From the NCBI GenBank assembly GCA_030765045.1, contig CM060965.1, positions 21,425,585 through 21,489,584 on the forward strand: 64,000 bases of DNA, read 5' to 3'. Origin of the DNA: Tenodera sinensis (lineage: Eukaryota; Arthropoda; Insecta; Mantodea; Mantidae). This document shows positions 47,493 through 60,509 of this stretch, in pieces; positions within the stretch are counted from its first letter, which is position 1, and each line of letters begins with the position of its first letter. The notes beneath the pieces were generated by a model. That model did no database searches. It was not told the DNA's origin and was given only the letters and a program-made list of their open reading frames with translations. The position numbers and the translations under genes were made by a program.

Positions 47493-48060
47493 CATGCTTG
47501 CGAGGTTAAGAGAAAGAACAGCAAACTGGAGAACAAAAGGTCATATACCTAAACATGAACATTTTACGCTAACTTTTTAAGGAAATCTGCCCAGTAACAA
47601 ACCACCCTTCACATGAAAAGTTTCGGTTCTGGTTTTCTTAAAACTGGCTCCACTGATCTTGCATCATCTAAAACTATGTATGTGAACAGCTTCATTCTGA
47701 ATGAATAATGAATTCCACATAACTGGTAAACCAAGATGGATACAAGCTTACCGCACCAAACATGTTCATCTCATTAAAACGTCTTGTTTCCGAGACCTTC
47801 TTTGCTATTAGTTTGAATTTTCCAGTTGTCTCACATAACTGTCACTATTCAGTTGTTTCTCGTGATGTCATGCAAATAGTATGGAATTTCAACGCCAGCA
47901 TATAGCGACACTTTTTAAATATCTGAATATCGCTTCCGCCTGCTGTATCACCATGGTAGCTACATCTGATAAAACCATTTCTGCAAACGTTTGTGAAGTA
48001 AATAAAAACGTTTCGTGAGAATATATATTTTATCGAAGAGATTTATGACCGTGGCTTTCT
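47475..48060 (+). repeat. family X repeat, diverged
   Basis: Preceded by (GT)n and G17. CGTGATGTCATGCAAATAGT, AATTTCAACGCCAGCATATA and TTTCTGCAAACGTTTGTGAA follow the order of the family X right half. Confidence 0.5.
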
Positions 48061-48699
48061 GTTGCCAACTCCAACATCGGTTGACAGGTAAATAACGGAT
48101 TGGATATTAATACCATGACCCAATATTCCACCTACAAAATAAAAGAAACACAAAATAAATGGTGCAGGAATCCCAAAAGTTCATCTAATGAAATAGCTAT
48201 GAAATAGATGATACATCTCAGACCATCCTCAACAAATAAGACACGGTAGAAACTGCAATTAAGGCCCAACGTCCAGCACGCAACATGATCTCGCAGTGAA
48301 ATTTGTTGCCCTACACTTGATAGCAGTCAAATGGTATTGCACGTGGTGGGAAGGACTACTCTAAAATCCTTTTACCTTAGCGGAGTCGTGAACAGCAACA
48401 GAAAAGGCAAACAGGATCTGAACTCTAGCTGCCCTTCTGGAAGAGAGAGTGGGGGAGACGCCCAATACGTGAAAGTTGTGGGAGGAGGAGCTGATGAGCT
48501 GGTTAACAAAGAAAAATAAAAATAATGGAAGGGCGGACAGATGCGCAACTGAGCAGGGTGCCTGCAATGTAACTGGTTCATCCGTTAAAAGAGTCAACCG
48601 GCTCTTGGAATTAAGTTTCCTATAATAAAACCTTCAGGTGTGTGCATCTAACATTCCAAGTCAGTTGACACACTGTAGACTCAAAAACGGGTGAAACTT

Positions 48700-49045
48700 G
48701 GTGGTCGTAAATGTTTTTCTTCTTTCTTTTACTCTCCGTTTTATTTTACTGGAAATGTGCCCAAAATTTAGTCTTTAATACCAGGAAAAGCCCCTACCAC
48801 AACTTCGCGAAGCTGGTCTGGTATTTACTTATTTTTATCTCATGCTTCGCTCTATTTACTACGCTGGATCAAAAGGGAAACCTGGAACAGCACAACATAT
48901 TTTATTTACTGTAAATGTCAACATAATGTAATATGTGTATGTATAATTGTAAGTTAATATCCACAATGTATTACTATGTATGGTCGTGATAAGACCGTGC
49001 TGTCAAAACGACCTTAAATAAATATTTACAAAAAAAAAAAAAAAA
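48700..49045 (+). repeat. probable retroelement 3' end with poly-A
   Basis: GTCAAAACGACCTTAAATAA followed by ATATTTAC and a poly-A run (49029-49047) has the form of a LINE 3'UTR with an AATAAA signal. No RT sequence was identified. Confidence 0.4.
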
Positions 49046-49208
49046 AACATATTTTAGAAAGCCTAAACTACATTATGCACAGATGTAAATTCCTGGTTGT
49101 CAAATCATGCTTCTTTTCTTTCCAGCCTTCGGGATTCAGAATCTAACTATATGATGTGGAAAATAAACGCAGGAAATATTCAGCGGCTCCTGCATGAAAG
49201 AGTGTGGT

Positions 49209-49286
49209 AGCTGGCCCTCTAGCTCAGAAGGGGTATGTGAGGGGTCTGCTTGTGAGGGGTCTCGGCTCGATTCCCGGATGGAGAGG

Positions 49287-49325
<39 letters not shown>

Positions 49326-49430
49326 CCCCAACCAATAGTATTACCCTTTTCCCCCATAGTCTGTGTGTGCGCGTCTCCGTGTGTCTGCGCGCGTTTGTGT
49401 CTGTCTGTGTGTGTACGTGCGCGCGTATCT
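49209..49430 (+). mobile_element. tRNA-derived SINE family B with T35 tract
   Basis: Head CCCTCTAGCTCAGAAGGG...GGCTCGATTCCCGGATGG, then 35 T (49291-49325), then the family segment CCAACCAATAGTATTA. GT/GCGC-rich alternating sequence follows to about 49430. The other copy, at 13318, has only a short T run at this place. Confidence 0.65.
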
Positions 49431-50301
49431 AATGTACAAAAATCCAAAACCCACTGTAAAAGAGTTAACACCCATACGCAATTTGTTCCAAAACAAAAAC
49501 AGCCGATATGGCCATTGAAGTTAAAGTCAGTATATAAATGGGACAATAAGTGTGGGATAAATAATGGGGAGAGGCACGTAAAATAAAACGGTGATCAGCG
49601 TGTGTACTCTGTATGTGATTTACATACTATTCCAGAAAGCAATAGTCTCACGCTTTAAAAATAATTATGGCAGCCAAAGTTACAGAAAATACAATGTAAA
49701 AAGAACAACCACTATTACTGGCACATTTCTAGATTTTTATCTAATTGGCTTTAGAAACCTTTTTCGAAGTTGCATTGATTTTTCGTCTTTCTGTGCGTGG
49801 TGTTAGCAACAATTACTTTAAGTTCATACAGTCAAAACTTGTTATACAACACCTGAAACAGGATGAAAATAGGTATTAATTTGCAGGGGGTGGAGAGATA
49901 CAAACATTTGTACAGAACTTTCTCAACGCTTGTTATTACGACTTCACTTTTTTATTCCATTGATCAGTTTAAAGCACATGTCGGTGACATTGCCAGGTAC
50001 ATCAAATTATTAATACATATAAAATATTGTAAACACCACACGTAAAAGTCAAAATAATCGATGCAATTTTCAAACACTTGTAAAACTACTATATAAAAAA
50101 TCTGGGAAAACTTCTGAATACGTATGTGAACAGTAATATAGTTTTGTTATTTCTCCACATTAAAATTGAGAATATTCTGTTAAAATGGCTATAGTTTCTC
50201 TTTTCTTTCATTCTTCCACTGAAGAGTACTTTCTGGAGAAGAGCCCAAACGTATGTGAAAGATTTGCCTCCACCTACTTTTCGCCGAGCAATAGTCTAAA
50301 G

Positions 50302-50407
50302 CAGGGCTGGGCGACTCGCGCGTTACCTTGAGTGACCATCTAACATACAGCTATCAGTCGAAATCGTTAGCAATCTGCGTTCTCTGAGCACCAGTTGACC
50401 AGTCCTC
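50302..50407. mobile_element. hAT-type MITE, 106 bp, copy 1
   Basis: CAGGGCTGGGCGACTCGCGC on the left; ACCAGTTGACCAGTCCTC on the right. The 8-bp flanks GTCTAAAG and GTCTAGAG differ at one base. Confidence 0.75.
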
Positions 50408-50445
50408 GTCTAGAGTGCTGTCTGCAAACCTAAAACTTTGTATCA

Positions 50446-51300
50446 GGGATGGAAATAGGGGTTAGTTTGTTACCGGTCTTTACCCCAATAACAGTTTAAC
50501 GTTGTTTCCTTCCGTACTGACTTGGTGCTTAGAAACATGCTGAAGTCCATAAATTGAATAAATCTACCAAACATACACAGTAAATGATAATTTAACAATT
50601 CGGATTAAACAATCTAAGACTAGGAAATCTTCTAAGCGACATTTGTTGTTATCTTTGAGATCTCAACTTCATGTGAAGTGTAGCTTCGAGATAAAGCCTT
50701 AGAAACAACGACCGGTATGAAAAACTATTCAGCTGCAGTTTCACTTTTCAAGGTTCCCGTATCTCCGTATATGACAAAAATGCATGCAGACGGCGCCGAT
50801 GAAACACCGGTTACCCTTCACTTCCCAGAAACGTAACCCTAAGAGTCTCCTACACTTGCACTATTACAACGAAATATGATCTTTAAAAAGCTGAATACGG
50901 CGATGATGGCGGTCGAATAGAATTCCTTGGAAATGCCGCATGACTTCGTTTCATGAATCACAAACAACTGTCCTATTAATCTAATGAAATGACGTAATGC
51001 AACTGTCTCAAAAGTTTCAGCGTGGCAGCTTGGGAACAAAAAGATTATTCAAGCTTGTTACGTAGGCTGTTTTTTGCCTCAGGCGATAAGGCGACGGACG
51101 GAGCAGGCAGCAAATTCTCCCATTTGATTCCATTTCTAAGTTTCGCTTCTCATTAGTTGTGCCGGAACAACATGATACCGAGAATTCCCACCATTTTAAG
51201 CAAAATAGTGCTAACAGTTTATCTCTCACTAACTGATATCCGATATTAACCTTTTTACAAACTGAGCTTAAAACGTGCAAACATCTGGTTAAAACGTTGG
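50446..51300. other. no recognisable feature
   Basis: Short open frames only. Nothing I can support. Confidence 0.4.
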
Positions 51301-51389
51301 TTACTTAATTTAAGAGCTGGGGATATTTAAATACTGCGTTGTACACGTGTTTAAGGTACCTTACACTATGAAACGGAAGTTCAACTGTG

Positions 51390-51420
<31 letters not shown>

Positions 51421-51846
51421 TTGGGGGGGGGGGCAAGTAACAGGATATAAACATTAAAATTCCCCGAGTTAAGTCTAACATTTTCAGACAATTCAGTTTA
51501 ACCAACCATCCTGGAAGGTTTGGAAAGCTGTTATTCACTAATAACCATACAGTAGCTAGTCCCAGCATTTGAGGGGAGATTTTGAGAAAAGTACATCTTT
51601 TTCGGTGTTCTCTTCATTGCAGATTAAATACTTGTGCTTAAAATGAGAAAGTATGCTCCAACAAATTTCTTCCTTAATTTGTACAACTTCGTCCACATCC
51701 AGAAGGCTAAAGAAATGGTATCGATGCTTAAATTTGACCACTGATATATTAGATGTTAAAAATGTAGTTTGTGTAATCGGAATTTGCAACTTTTTAGCCC
51801 TGACCATTCCAGTTCTCATTTTCTCAAAAACACCTGTGATGTTCTT

Positions 51847-51952
51847 CAGGCCTGGGCGACTCGCGCGATGCCCTGAGCGACCTTAATTTTTTTACCTGCT
51901 AAGCATACAGTGCAAGGCCTTGAACAGGCTGCACACCAGTTGCCCAGCCCTG
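51847..51952. mobile_element. hAT-type MITE, 106 bp, copy 2
   Basis: CAGGCCTGGGCGACTCGCGC left and CCAGTTGCCCAGCCCTG right, with the same length as the copy at 50302. Flanks ATGTTCTT and CTCTGCTT match at only five of eight positions, so this target duplication is doubtful. Confidence 0.7.
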
Positions 51953-52241
51953 CTCTGCTTTATGTATTTGGTTGCCCTAGATTTACAGCCTGCGAACCAA
52001 CTACTTTTATTAAAAGCAAGTTATATCAGGTTTGTCCAAATATTAAAAAGCACTCTTTCTGTACTAAAACACACGCTTTTCTGCAGTTTCTTCGTTCTTG
52101 AATTTTTCTAAGCAAGGCTGCAAATGGTAGCATATCACGAACATAAAAATGTCGAATTTGACGGAGCATACAGCGAGTCATGTTTGTTTATAACATTTTC
52201 GACAATCAGCAGTCCAAAGTCTCAACACAATGTATTACTAT

Positions 52242-53157
52242 CAGGGTTGCCAACATTTAAAAGTAAAATTATCGTACCAGCCACTCAAAATTATAGATTT
52301 GGATTCAAAATTATCGTACATCTTAAACCAATGCGACAACAATAAAAAATATCCGTATAACACTTATGAAAATGTAATAGTAATGATATTTATGATATTC
52401 ACTTACAAGATTGATGACCTCAACCAGTATTGCAACTTTTAGAACTTATGTTTCTCTTCTATTTATCTGAAAGTTCATCTTCCTCAACCGTTGCAGCATT
52501 ATACAAATTTGTTAAGCTAAACCTTAACATCTCGGTGACTTGCAGATTTTCGGATCTACCACATTATTTCAAAACTAAGGCGAAATAATTAGTTCATTTA
52601 CCGTATACAGTGTCAATCTGCTTCTAACTTTAGTTTTATTAAGCCCAGTTTAGAAAAAACCCTTTCACAAGAAGCTTTTCTGTGGGGAAACGAAATCACT
52701 GATAATGCAAAGGCTGCTAGTTCTTTGAAATCAAAATTTCCACCAAGGTGACATGTGTTTAACAGCACTTCAAAACCTGTCAGGTTCAGGCATGTTCTTT
52801 ATTTCACACGGAATATCACTTATTCAGAGTTTTCTACATTGATCATCAATTTTCGGAACAGCGCCTTCTTCATTGAGATTATCAGATCTGAGCACACTGG
52901 CAAAAAGAGGATAAAGGGTAGAAGGATTAGTATGACAAAATGGTTGCCTTAGAGGGCTGGCGACAGCCATGAGGGCATTTGTAATTAGTTTCATTTCGCT
53001 GGTGTGACAAACCAGTGAAAATGATATTTCTCCGGTATCTATCATACATTCAAATTATCGTACACCCCCATAATTATCGTACGGGTTGCCAACCATGTGT
53101 ACAAATATTAAAATTATCGTAAGGCCCCCATAATTATCGTACGAGTTGGCAACCCTG
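52242..53157 (-). mobile_element. hAT transposon, internally deleted, perfect TSD
   Basis: Inverted ends CAGGGTTGCCAAC are flanked by identical 8-mers ATTACTAT (52234-52241 and 53158-53165). The minus strand keeps the C-terminal hAT dimerisation region: FDFKELAAFALSVISFPH then RKASCERVFSKLGLIK (about 52640-52730), continuing in another frame with KVRSRLTLYTVNEL. Upstream, NALMAVASPLRQPF and PKIDDQCRKL belong to the same transposase, broken by stops. The subterminal motif AATTATCGTA occurs about six times, probably as transposase binding sites. The zinc finger and most of the catalytic core are deleted. Confidence 0.92.
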
Positions 53158-53169
53158 ATTACTATTGGA

Positions 53170-54180
53170 ATAAATCACGTCTGAATGAGGTGAAAATGGC
53201 GTCTGAAGGTAACTACGTTAATTCAACAGAACGTGAAGTTCACCTAGAAAAACATTTCACTTTCTTGATGTGTAAGCCACTTCAGTTACATGCAGAAGTA
53301 ACTTTTCTTTTTTCACCAACTGGCCCATTAATTAACTTAAACCTAATTCTACTTTACCGTTGTAATCACCCAAACATCAGATTTTACTGCTTAAAATGGT
53401 TTCTAATGGAAAGGAGATCTATTTTAGATTAAATAACGTTGTCAAGGATGCGGAAGAAACTAAATTGACTGTAACTTCTAAATTTGGTTTTAATTAAAAC
53501 AGGCTCACTGACAGTTCTGCTGTTTACTGCGCCGGTGTTACGTCCTTAAGTATACAATTCCTCTTTCAGAGTTTTAAAGCTGTCTTACTTAAAATCATTT
53601 AAATTCAAAGGCGCAACTTTGTAAACACAGGAAAGTCAGTCATGTTTACTTTGATCATTTTACTCTGTGGAATGTAAACCAATTAAAAAGCTTGGTTTTA
53701 ACGTAAAACCAATGGAATCGCATGGCATTCATTTTCTAGAGAAAATATCATGCACCATGCATTTAGGTGCTTAGAATCACAACTGTTTTTACCTACCTAG
53801 CTTTAAATTCACACATGAAAATATCATTTGGCATAATAAAGGTAACTTCATTTTCTGCGTTTTATCACCGAAAAGATATAACAACGGTTAAATTACATTT
53901 GTTTTTATTTACAAAGATTATAATTTACGGTTTAACTAAAAACCCATACGGTGGCCATCTTTAGGTCACCGAGAATAGTTTTTCTTTGTCAGCCTTCATT
54001 CGTGACGGCGACTATAGGAAGATTCATCTGGGGCAAACGATCCTTCATAAAATATCAACCGAGCGTGAGTACTTTGTCTTAAGAGAATTATAATAGTAGG
54101 AAAAGCGCACAATGTGCATAATGTAAAGTTAACTTCACTGTTCAGTAAGAGAATTGTTTTATTTAACGCGCTCCTGGCCA
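53170..54180. other. no recognisable feature
   Basis: AT-rich, small open frames only. Confidence 0.4.
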
Positions 54181-54196
54181 AATTTCCGGTATATGC

Positions 54197-54301
54197 TGAC
54201 GTCACGCCCCTATCTTAGCACATAAGCAGGTATAAAAGACAGTTGTGCGGTGCCACAGGAAAAGGAGAGCTGCTAATTAATAGCTTTGCAGCATGACGTC
54301 A
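54197..54301 (+). promoter_or_regulatory. CRE/TATA promoter-like cluster
   Basis: TGACGTCA at 54197-54204, CACGCCCCT just after, TATAAAAG at 54231-54238, and a second TGACGTCA at 54294-54301. Orientation of the TATA box indicates plus-strand transcription starting near 54260. No recognisable gene follows. Confidence 0.35.
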
Positions 54302-54940
54302 TGCACATTAGACGCCGAGGAAAGTTGTTTCTGAGCGACATTTATTATTGGACATTGGATCACGGGGCCTTCTTACGCTTCTTCCCTCATATTGTTCAGT
54401 AACTCAGGACGAAAAGAGCAGGAAAGAAAGGGGAAAAAATGGAGAGTAAACGAATTTCTCAAGAGAGACGGGTCTTTGGTGTATTGTTCTTCACTGCACT
54501 GTGGAAGCGGACCTTTGAAAAAGATGAGCATACAAGGATGGAACGCTAGATTCTGTTCTGTTTGCTTTCCTTTAGAATTTAGATCGATATGAGCAAGAGG
54601 AAAAGATAAAAGCTTTGCCGAAACTGCATAATACCTTCCATTACATGATTGCTTAAAGAAAACTGCATGATAATTTTCGTTTGTAACTGACATTACTTCA
54701 GAAAATAGTTTCCTACGTTTAACTTCAGTCAGAGCACATCAAATACACGTAACACTTAAAGTTATCATTAAGATTTGTAAATATGTATTTGCATTTATGA
54801 TTTTCTCTGTCGGGAAAAAATATATTCTGATAAACAAAAGAGCATAAAATTCAGCTCAGAAAGGAATGTATCGTCCTTTCATCCAAATTAAGTTGTAGAC
54901 GTAAGAAAACAAATGCGTCATTAAGACCGAATTCATACGT
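54302..54940. other. no recognisable gene downstream of the TATA/CRE cluster
   Basis: A 66-codon plus frame at 54392-54592 (MFSNSGRKEQERKGKKWRVN...) is rich in K/R/C but has no domain I recognise. Confidence 0.3.
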
Positions 54941-54944
54941 CCCT

Positions 54945-55080
54945 TGGTAACACCTTCTCTACCTGTGATATATAGTGGGTAGATATCAGACCAAAAGTTC
55001 GATATCGAAATTTTACCCGAAATACATTATGATGTTCCCAGATTAAACAAAAGCAGTTTTTCTCCTTCATGGTCCCAATA
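54945..55080 (+). repeat. family X left-end fragment
   Basis: CCTTCTCTACCTGTGATATA...GTGGGTAGA, then GTTCGATATCGAAATTTTAC and CAGTTTTTCTCC. Confidence 0.6.
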
Positions 55081-55654
55081 AGTCCATTTTCATGTTCTTG
55101 GAGATCGATTTCTCGTCTCCTTGGTGCATCTATTTAAAGCAATCTTCGGTAACCTATCTTGACCCATACGCATCACATGTCCGTACCATGTAATTTGTTT
55201 CGTTGAAATATCAGGATACTGTCTTTTTAATGTACATTCTCTGTTTCATTGTCTCATTCCTAATATCTCTTCTAGATATTCGAGCTGAATGATAACAGCT
55301 GTGAATTCTTTCTTTTTCTCTTATTTGTCCTGTAATATAACATTTAAATCTGAGATAATTTTCCCTTTCCTTATTCACGGTTTAAGTTCAATTTTTCTTC
55401 CAGAATTTCTAATTTAACGCCCAAATAATTGTATTCATCACACTGTTTAATAATTTCCTTATCTTCGAGTTTCAAATCTATTACTAAAAATTACTTCAGG
55501 AATGTTATTTAACTCCAACATTATTCAAAATGAATTTAGAACTATATTATACAAAATCGATAATTTCCCTGAAATATACCTAAAGTTCCTTGAAAGAAAG
55601 AAAAAGGAACAAAAAAGTTGAAGTGAAGTGTGTAATTCAAAAACTGAAATGTTA

Positions 55655-55881
55655 AAAAAATAACTTTGTTTAACGACGCTGTCAATTGCCAGGATCACAT
55701 CAGCGTCGCCGGTGTGCCGGAATTTTGTCCCGAAGGAGTTCTTTTTACATGCCGGTAAACGTACTGACATGGAGCTGTCGTTTTTAAGCACACTTGTAAA
55801 CCATCGCTCTGGGCCGGATTTGAACCTGCAACCTTGGGATCAGTAGGCCAGCGTCTAACCAACTGAGCCACCCAGACCGAC
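55655..55881 (-). mobile_element. tRNA-derived SINE with GTCGTTAAACAAA end
   Basis: Read leftwards from 55881: GGTCTGGGTGGCTCAGTTGG and GCAGGTTCAAATCCGGC make the tRNA-like head. A body follows, ending GCGTCGTTAAACAAA. A GTCGTTAAA(T/C)AA terminus is widespread among arthropod SINEs. Confidence 0.8.
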
Positions 55882-55989
55882 AACTGAAAAGTTGGATGAA
55901 TACAACGTGTTACATTTGAGTCCAAGCATCAATGAAGGATGCCATCTAGGATGAAGAAAAACAACCTTTATATAAAATGAATGAATAAA

Positions 55990-58900
55990 TAAATAAGCCC
56001 ATTAAATTCCTTTAGGGCCAGGATCTCCTACCATGGTAGGGATTAGCTAGTCCCTAGGAGCTCCATCTCTTCCAACGTCTTCATTTTAACACTCGCTTTT
56101 CATGTCCACTGTGTTCCTATTTCTACCTTACTGGTTCATCCTGACTACGTGTCCCCCCCCCCCCCCCACCCCCGCCCAGTTTTATACAGAAATATGTTAT
56201 TCACTTTCAATTTCGTCAGAAGAATGTAACGATGTTAGCTGAAATGCATGTTTGAGGCACTGGCATGATGAGTAACGTGTATGCCAATCTTGAATGTTCT
56301 GTAGAATCACTTGCAGACGAGCATCGTGGTTAAATCAACTTGGATAAAACAATTGTTTTTCGTGTAAGTGTTATTGGTGTACTTGCTACGAGTAGAGGAT
56401 GTTACGTCACTATTACAACGGATGATAAAAGTTGCTTCTGCTAGACTTTTCCTTTCCTCTTTTGTTTTCACTTTCCGTGGCTATGTAGTGGACACTCCCC
56501 ACACGTGAAGCTTCAGATGTTTTGTGTGAATACAGAGCAGCTGGCCAGAAAAGCTCTCATTACAGGTGTTTTCCCTTTTAAACGTATCAAGTGTCGGCTT
56601 GAATAAATTAAGGGGGCTTTTCAAACGACCTACTCTTTATAATAAACTAGATGAGTTGACAGCTCTCTCAGACACATGGGAGGGTAGTGTTTCTCTGCAG
56701 AGAATTGTGTAATTTAATGGGCATTACACCTGTACATAATAATTTAACACAGACGTATAACTGAGTTTGTAGAGCGCCAAAAGGCTTTGCCCAATTGTTT
56801 TGTGTGAAAGAGATTTATAAAGATGCTAAAGTAGGTACGTTCTCCAAGCTAATGCTGGTGAAAGAAATGCTTGTGTGTGTGTGCGGGGGTTCACTTGTTA
56901 CGTGTATTCAGTAATTACATTTAAATGTCGCCAAAGAAACGCAAGGCTATTGGGCAAGTGCAACCTGCAACCTAAAGCTAACAGTTATAGGTATAAATCG
57001 TAAAACCACGAGCAGCGATGGGCATTTCAGCTAGTTGTAAATGAAATAAACGTTTTGCACTATAAGGTATTTAAAAACTTGACTTTTTCCCTCTGAATTC
57101 TAAAACTTCGTTTTTCCCGCAGCTGTTCAACAACTACTCTTCGATACATCTGTCTGCGGTTTACGACCCGTTAGTGTCAAGAGTACAACCATTGCGTTTT
57201 CACAAATGTTCTGGTATGAAATATTGGGATATTCCTTCTCAATTTCTGTTCAGTTTACAGCAGTTTTCTCACAGCGAAATGCTAATGATTTTAGCTCTCC
57301 TGTTTAGGTATATCTAAAGGTTTGTCATTCATTAGTATACAAGGGTTCGGCTTCCAAAGCGATGCGATTTTGTTCAACATTCCTTTGTGGCAATAGTGAC
57401 CAACAGAGCTCCGAGTCCTGTTAAGCGTTATTCTTATTACTACTACTGATGAAATCATTCCTTCAGGTGGACTTCTGTGTACCTACTCCATAGCTTCGTA
57501 AACAAAACTTTAAGAAACTCCCGCGGGGAAGGAAAAAAAAAAAAAAAGAAACCCGCCCGCATACATGCATCTCTACTGATTACGAACTTTGTGATGCCCC
57601 ACCGACAGTTAAACATCTAACCAGTGATGCCAGCTTAAGCCTTTTGAGGCTAAATCTAGGCGCAGATCAAACCATACATTATTTTTAAAACTATTTTTAA
57701 AAGCTTTACTGACCAATTTTGTGAAAAAAGACGCTGAAACTGGTCACCGTTGTTCATACGCACATTTTTGACACCTCTTTAGAACACTATCCATCACTCG
57801 CCGCAGCTCACGTTGAGAAGTACTGGCAATTTCCTTGAACAATATTAGATTCTGAACTATAGGGCCGATTTTTTTTTCGAATCAACAGTTAACGCCCGTA
57901 CATATGTGAATAGAATTTTGGGCCCCCTCCCCCATTTTTTAAAAAAATTTAGCAGACAGGGAGCCTTTTTCAACAAGACTTTGCAACAGCTCATACGGCC
58001 GATCTTTAGATGACAATTGAAAAAAAATGAAAAATGAAATTTATTTGTGCACATACTAGCAAATACACGTGCCAGTGGTGGTTCAAGACACAGGCTATTG
58101 GGGTGTCCGACAGACGATAACATACAGAACAGATGCTATCAATAAACCCAGCTACATGTTGGAAATATCGATTTGTGTTGATCACGCTGTAACATGACGT
58201 GGGACTGCTCTCCTAATGTGCTCAATCATTTGTTCAATGACTGTACTTATTTGGGTACTTTACCTTGTGCTTTAATGAAAACTGGATTGATTTGGTAACA
58301 AATTTCTTCTATATGTCCATACTTTTGGGTCTACGCCGGGACAAGGGAGTTGGTTCAAATTAATGAATTTGCACCCTACAAGCATTTGCAAACTAAGTTA
58401 GAATTTAGGTGGCATATCACATGAAATTTATATGTCTGGTGAATGCTGAATCCCCACGTTTACTTTCTGTTTAGCTTTCATTTAGTATAACCAGATTACT
58501 CGAGCGTTTTGTGATAAAATGGCAAAATAAATTCCTTTGAATTAGCCAGAAAAATAATTTATAAGCTTGAGAAATGCCTACCACGTGTTTCATTAATTTG
58601 CGCTGATCAATGACTGCTTACGGCCCCCTCGGGAGTAACTTTTAGCCACTATTCATCACCAAGAGTTGACAACACTGCATCTAACATGCCCCTCGTTGAT
58701 ACTGACAAGCAACATACAGTTGACAATTTATCTCAACCCGCATACAAACGTAAAATAATGAACCGTCAAGCTCCGAAGATCTGTGAAGTGTTTTCATCCA
58801 CCACACAGGAAATCTCATAGCTTTGGATCCCAGCATGCACCTGCTCAAGTTATGTTCTCATGTTTCCTTCTGTCTTACATTTTGGCAACTGTTACAATTG

Positions 58901-59430
58901 AAAAGAGCGAGTTTCCCAGTTAGTACCAGTGGATATAATAATCTGGAAAAATTAAAGAAAAAAATCACTTTCTTTGGGTTAACTCTGTGCAGAGTAAAAC
59001 AAAGGAACATAGATTTTTAAAGAGTAATGCGAGCTGTTTTTGAAGTGATATTTTTTATTTCCTATTGGTACGCTAACAAAATTACTTTAATATAGTGACA
59101 TTAAAATGAGTTTTTGGAGCTTAAGAAAAGCACCTTCATGCTATCCGAAAGCCCAAGTCATTACAATAATAAACATCTGTCATGCTTGCCTAATTTCACC
59201 TAAGCACGTGTTTTCAGTTGACGGTAAGCATTGATAAAAAGTGGAAATATCAACAGTATGTAGCAATACAATACTTCTCTTACCTTTAAGCAGAAACTTG
59301 CGAATAGGTTAGGCAAGCCCATGATGAACATGTCCTATATTTTTAGTCATTTTTATTCCTGCATATTTCGGGAGTAAAGATCTGATACTGGTATAGTTTA
59401 AAATAAACAAAATACACGAAAACAAAACAT
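55990..59430. other. no recognisable gene
   Basis: Contains a run of 15 C (56153-56167) and some A-rich runs. No domain, RNA or clear repeat was found. Confidence 0.4.
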
Positions 59431-59439
59431 TATCTACTT

Positions 59440-60000
59440 TGATACATTTTATACTTTCTCTACTAAATATAGAGGTGTTGTATTGCATCCAAAATTTGAT
59501 ACCGAAATTTCACAAAATGCGTTTAAGGACTTTGCGCGCATATGTGAACAGCATTCATTTCAAAATGAAACGTCGGATAAATAATGAACTAGATATTTAC
59601 GTTCAGTTTCTTATAAAGATACGACACTAAAATTTTCAAAAACTCAAAAATTAGTCTTGACTGATTAAAACACATGTTTAACATATTACAGTGACGACCA
59701 ATAACATATTGACTTTCTAGGAATAGCCTATGAAGTGCTCTTCTGGGTGAATTTTGAATAATATACAACTGGTAAACTGCAAGAGATAGACAAAGCTTAT
59801 GTAAAAACAGACTTCGCTTAAAACACACTTTGTCAATTGTTTACCATATTAACCATGTGCGAGATTTTCGTAAATATTGGTTTGTATGGTCCAATACTTT
59901 CTCGTGCGTTTTAAGCGCTAAGTCGCAATTTTTGTTTCTCGCGAAAGCATGTGGAGTATAACACCTGCTTTTTAAACATTTGACTATCACTTGTCTCCCT
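59440..60000 (+). repeat. family X repeat, left and middle part
   Basis: CTTTCTCTACTAAATATAGA then TGTATTGCATCCAAAATTTG at the left end; the middle contains GGAATAGCCTATGAAGTGCT. The end is lost near 60000. Confidence 0.65.
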
Positions 60001-60509
60001 ATTGTGTCTTCAACGTAATCTACAATGAAATCTACAATTTATCTCGTTTAGCACAAAGTAAATCAAAAGAATAAGCTTTCAAAAGAATAGCTTATACATA
60101 TACGTGAATGTAATATGGGATTTTCCCCTCTAATTTAAAATGTAAATGCAAAACTTGGGCTACAATAATCCCTTCCAGCTAAACTCTGAAATGAAATCCA
60201 GATCAATGAAGTTGAACGCTTCAGGCTACAGAGATACGATCTACAGATCAGGATATAATAGCTTCCAAAGGTCCATATACCGTCAGGGTTCAAAAGCCGA
60301 TTCCAATCGAAAATAAGTACGATTCAAAAGCAGAAAACCTTATGATTGAGTCACTAATGCGACTCCTGTGCTTTCTGGACAGTAGAACACTGCAGCTCAA
60401 CGATTAGAGCACCATTTGGAAGCTAAATTTCCATTAATGAATATCTGCTGGGTTTTCGATTTTATTGGTCTCTGAAACAATATATCAGATTACACCCCCA
60501 AAATGTAAA

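Noticed and set aside
49826..49860. Tigger-like terminus CAGTCAAAACTTGTTATACA
   Set aside because: No matching opposite end or TA pair found within several kb.
55805..55881. Minus-strand tRNA gene
   Set aside because: Continues into a SINE body with a GTCGTTAAACAAA end.
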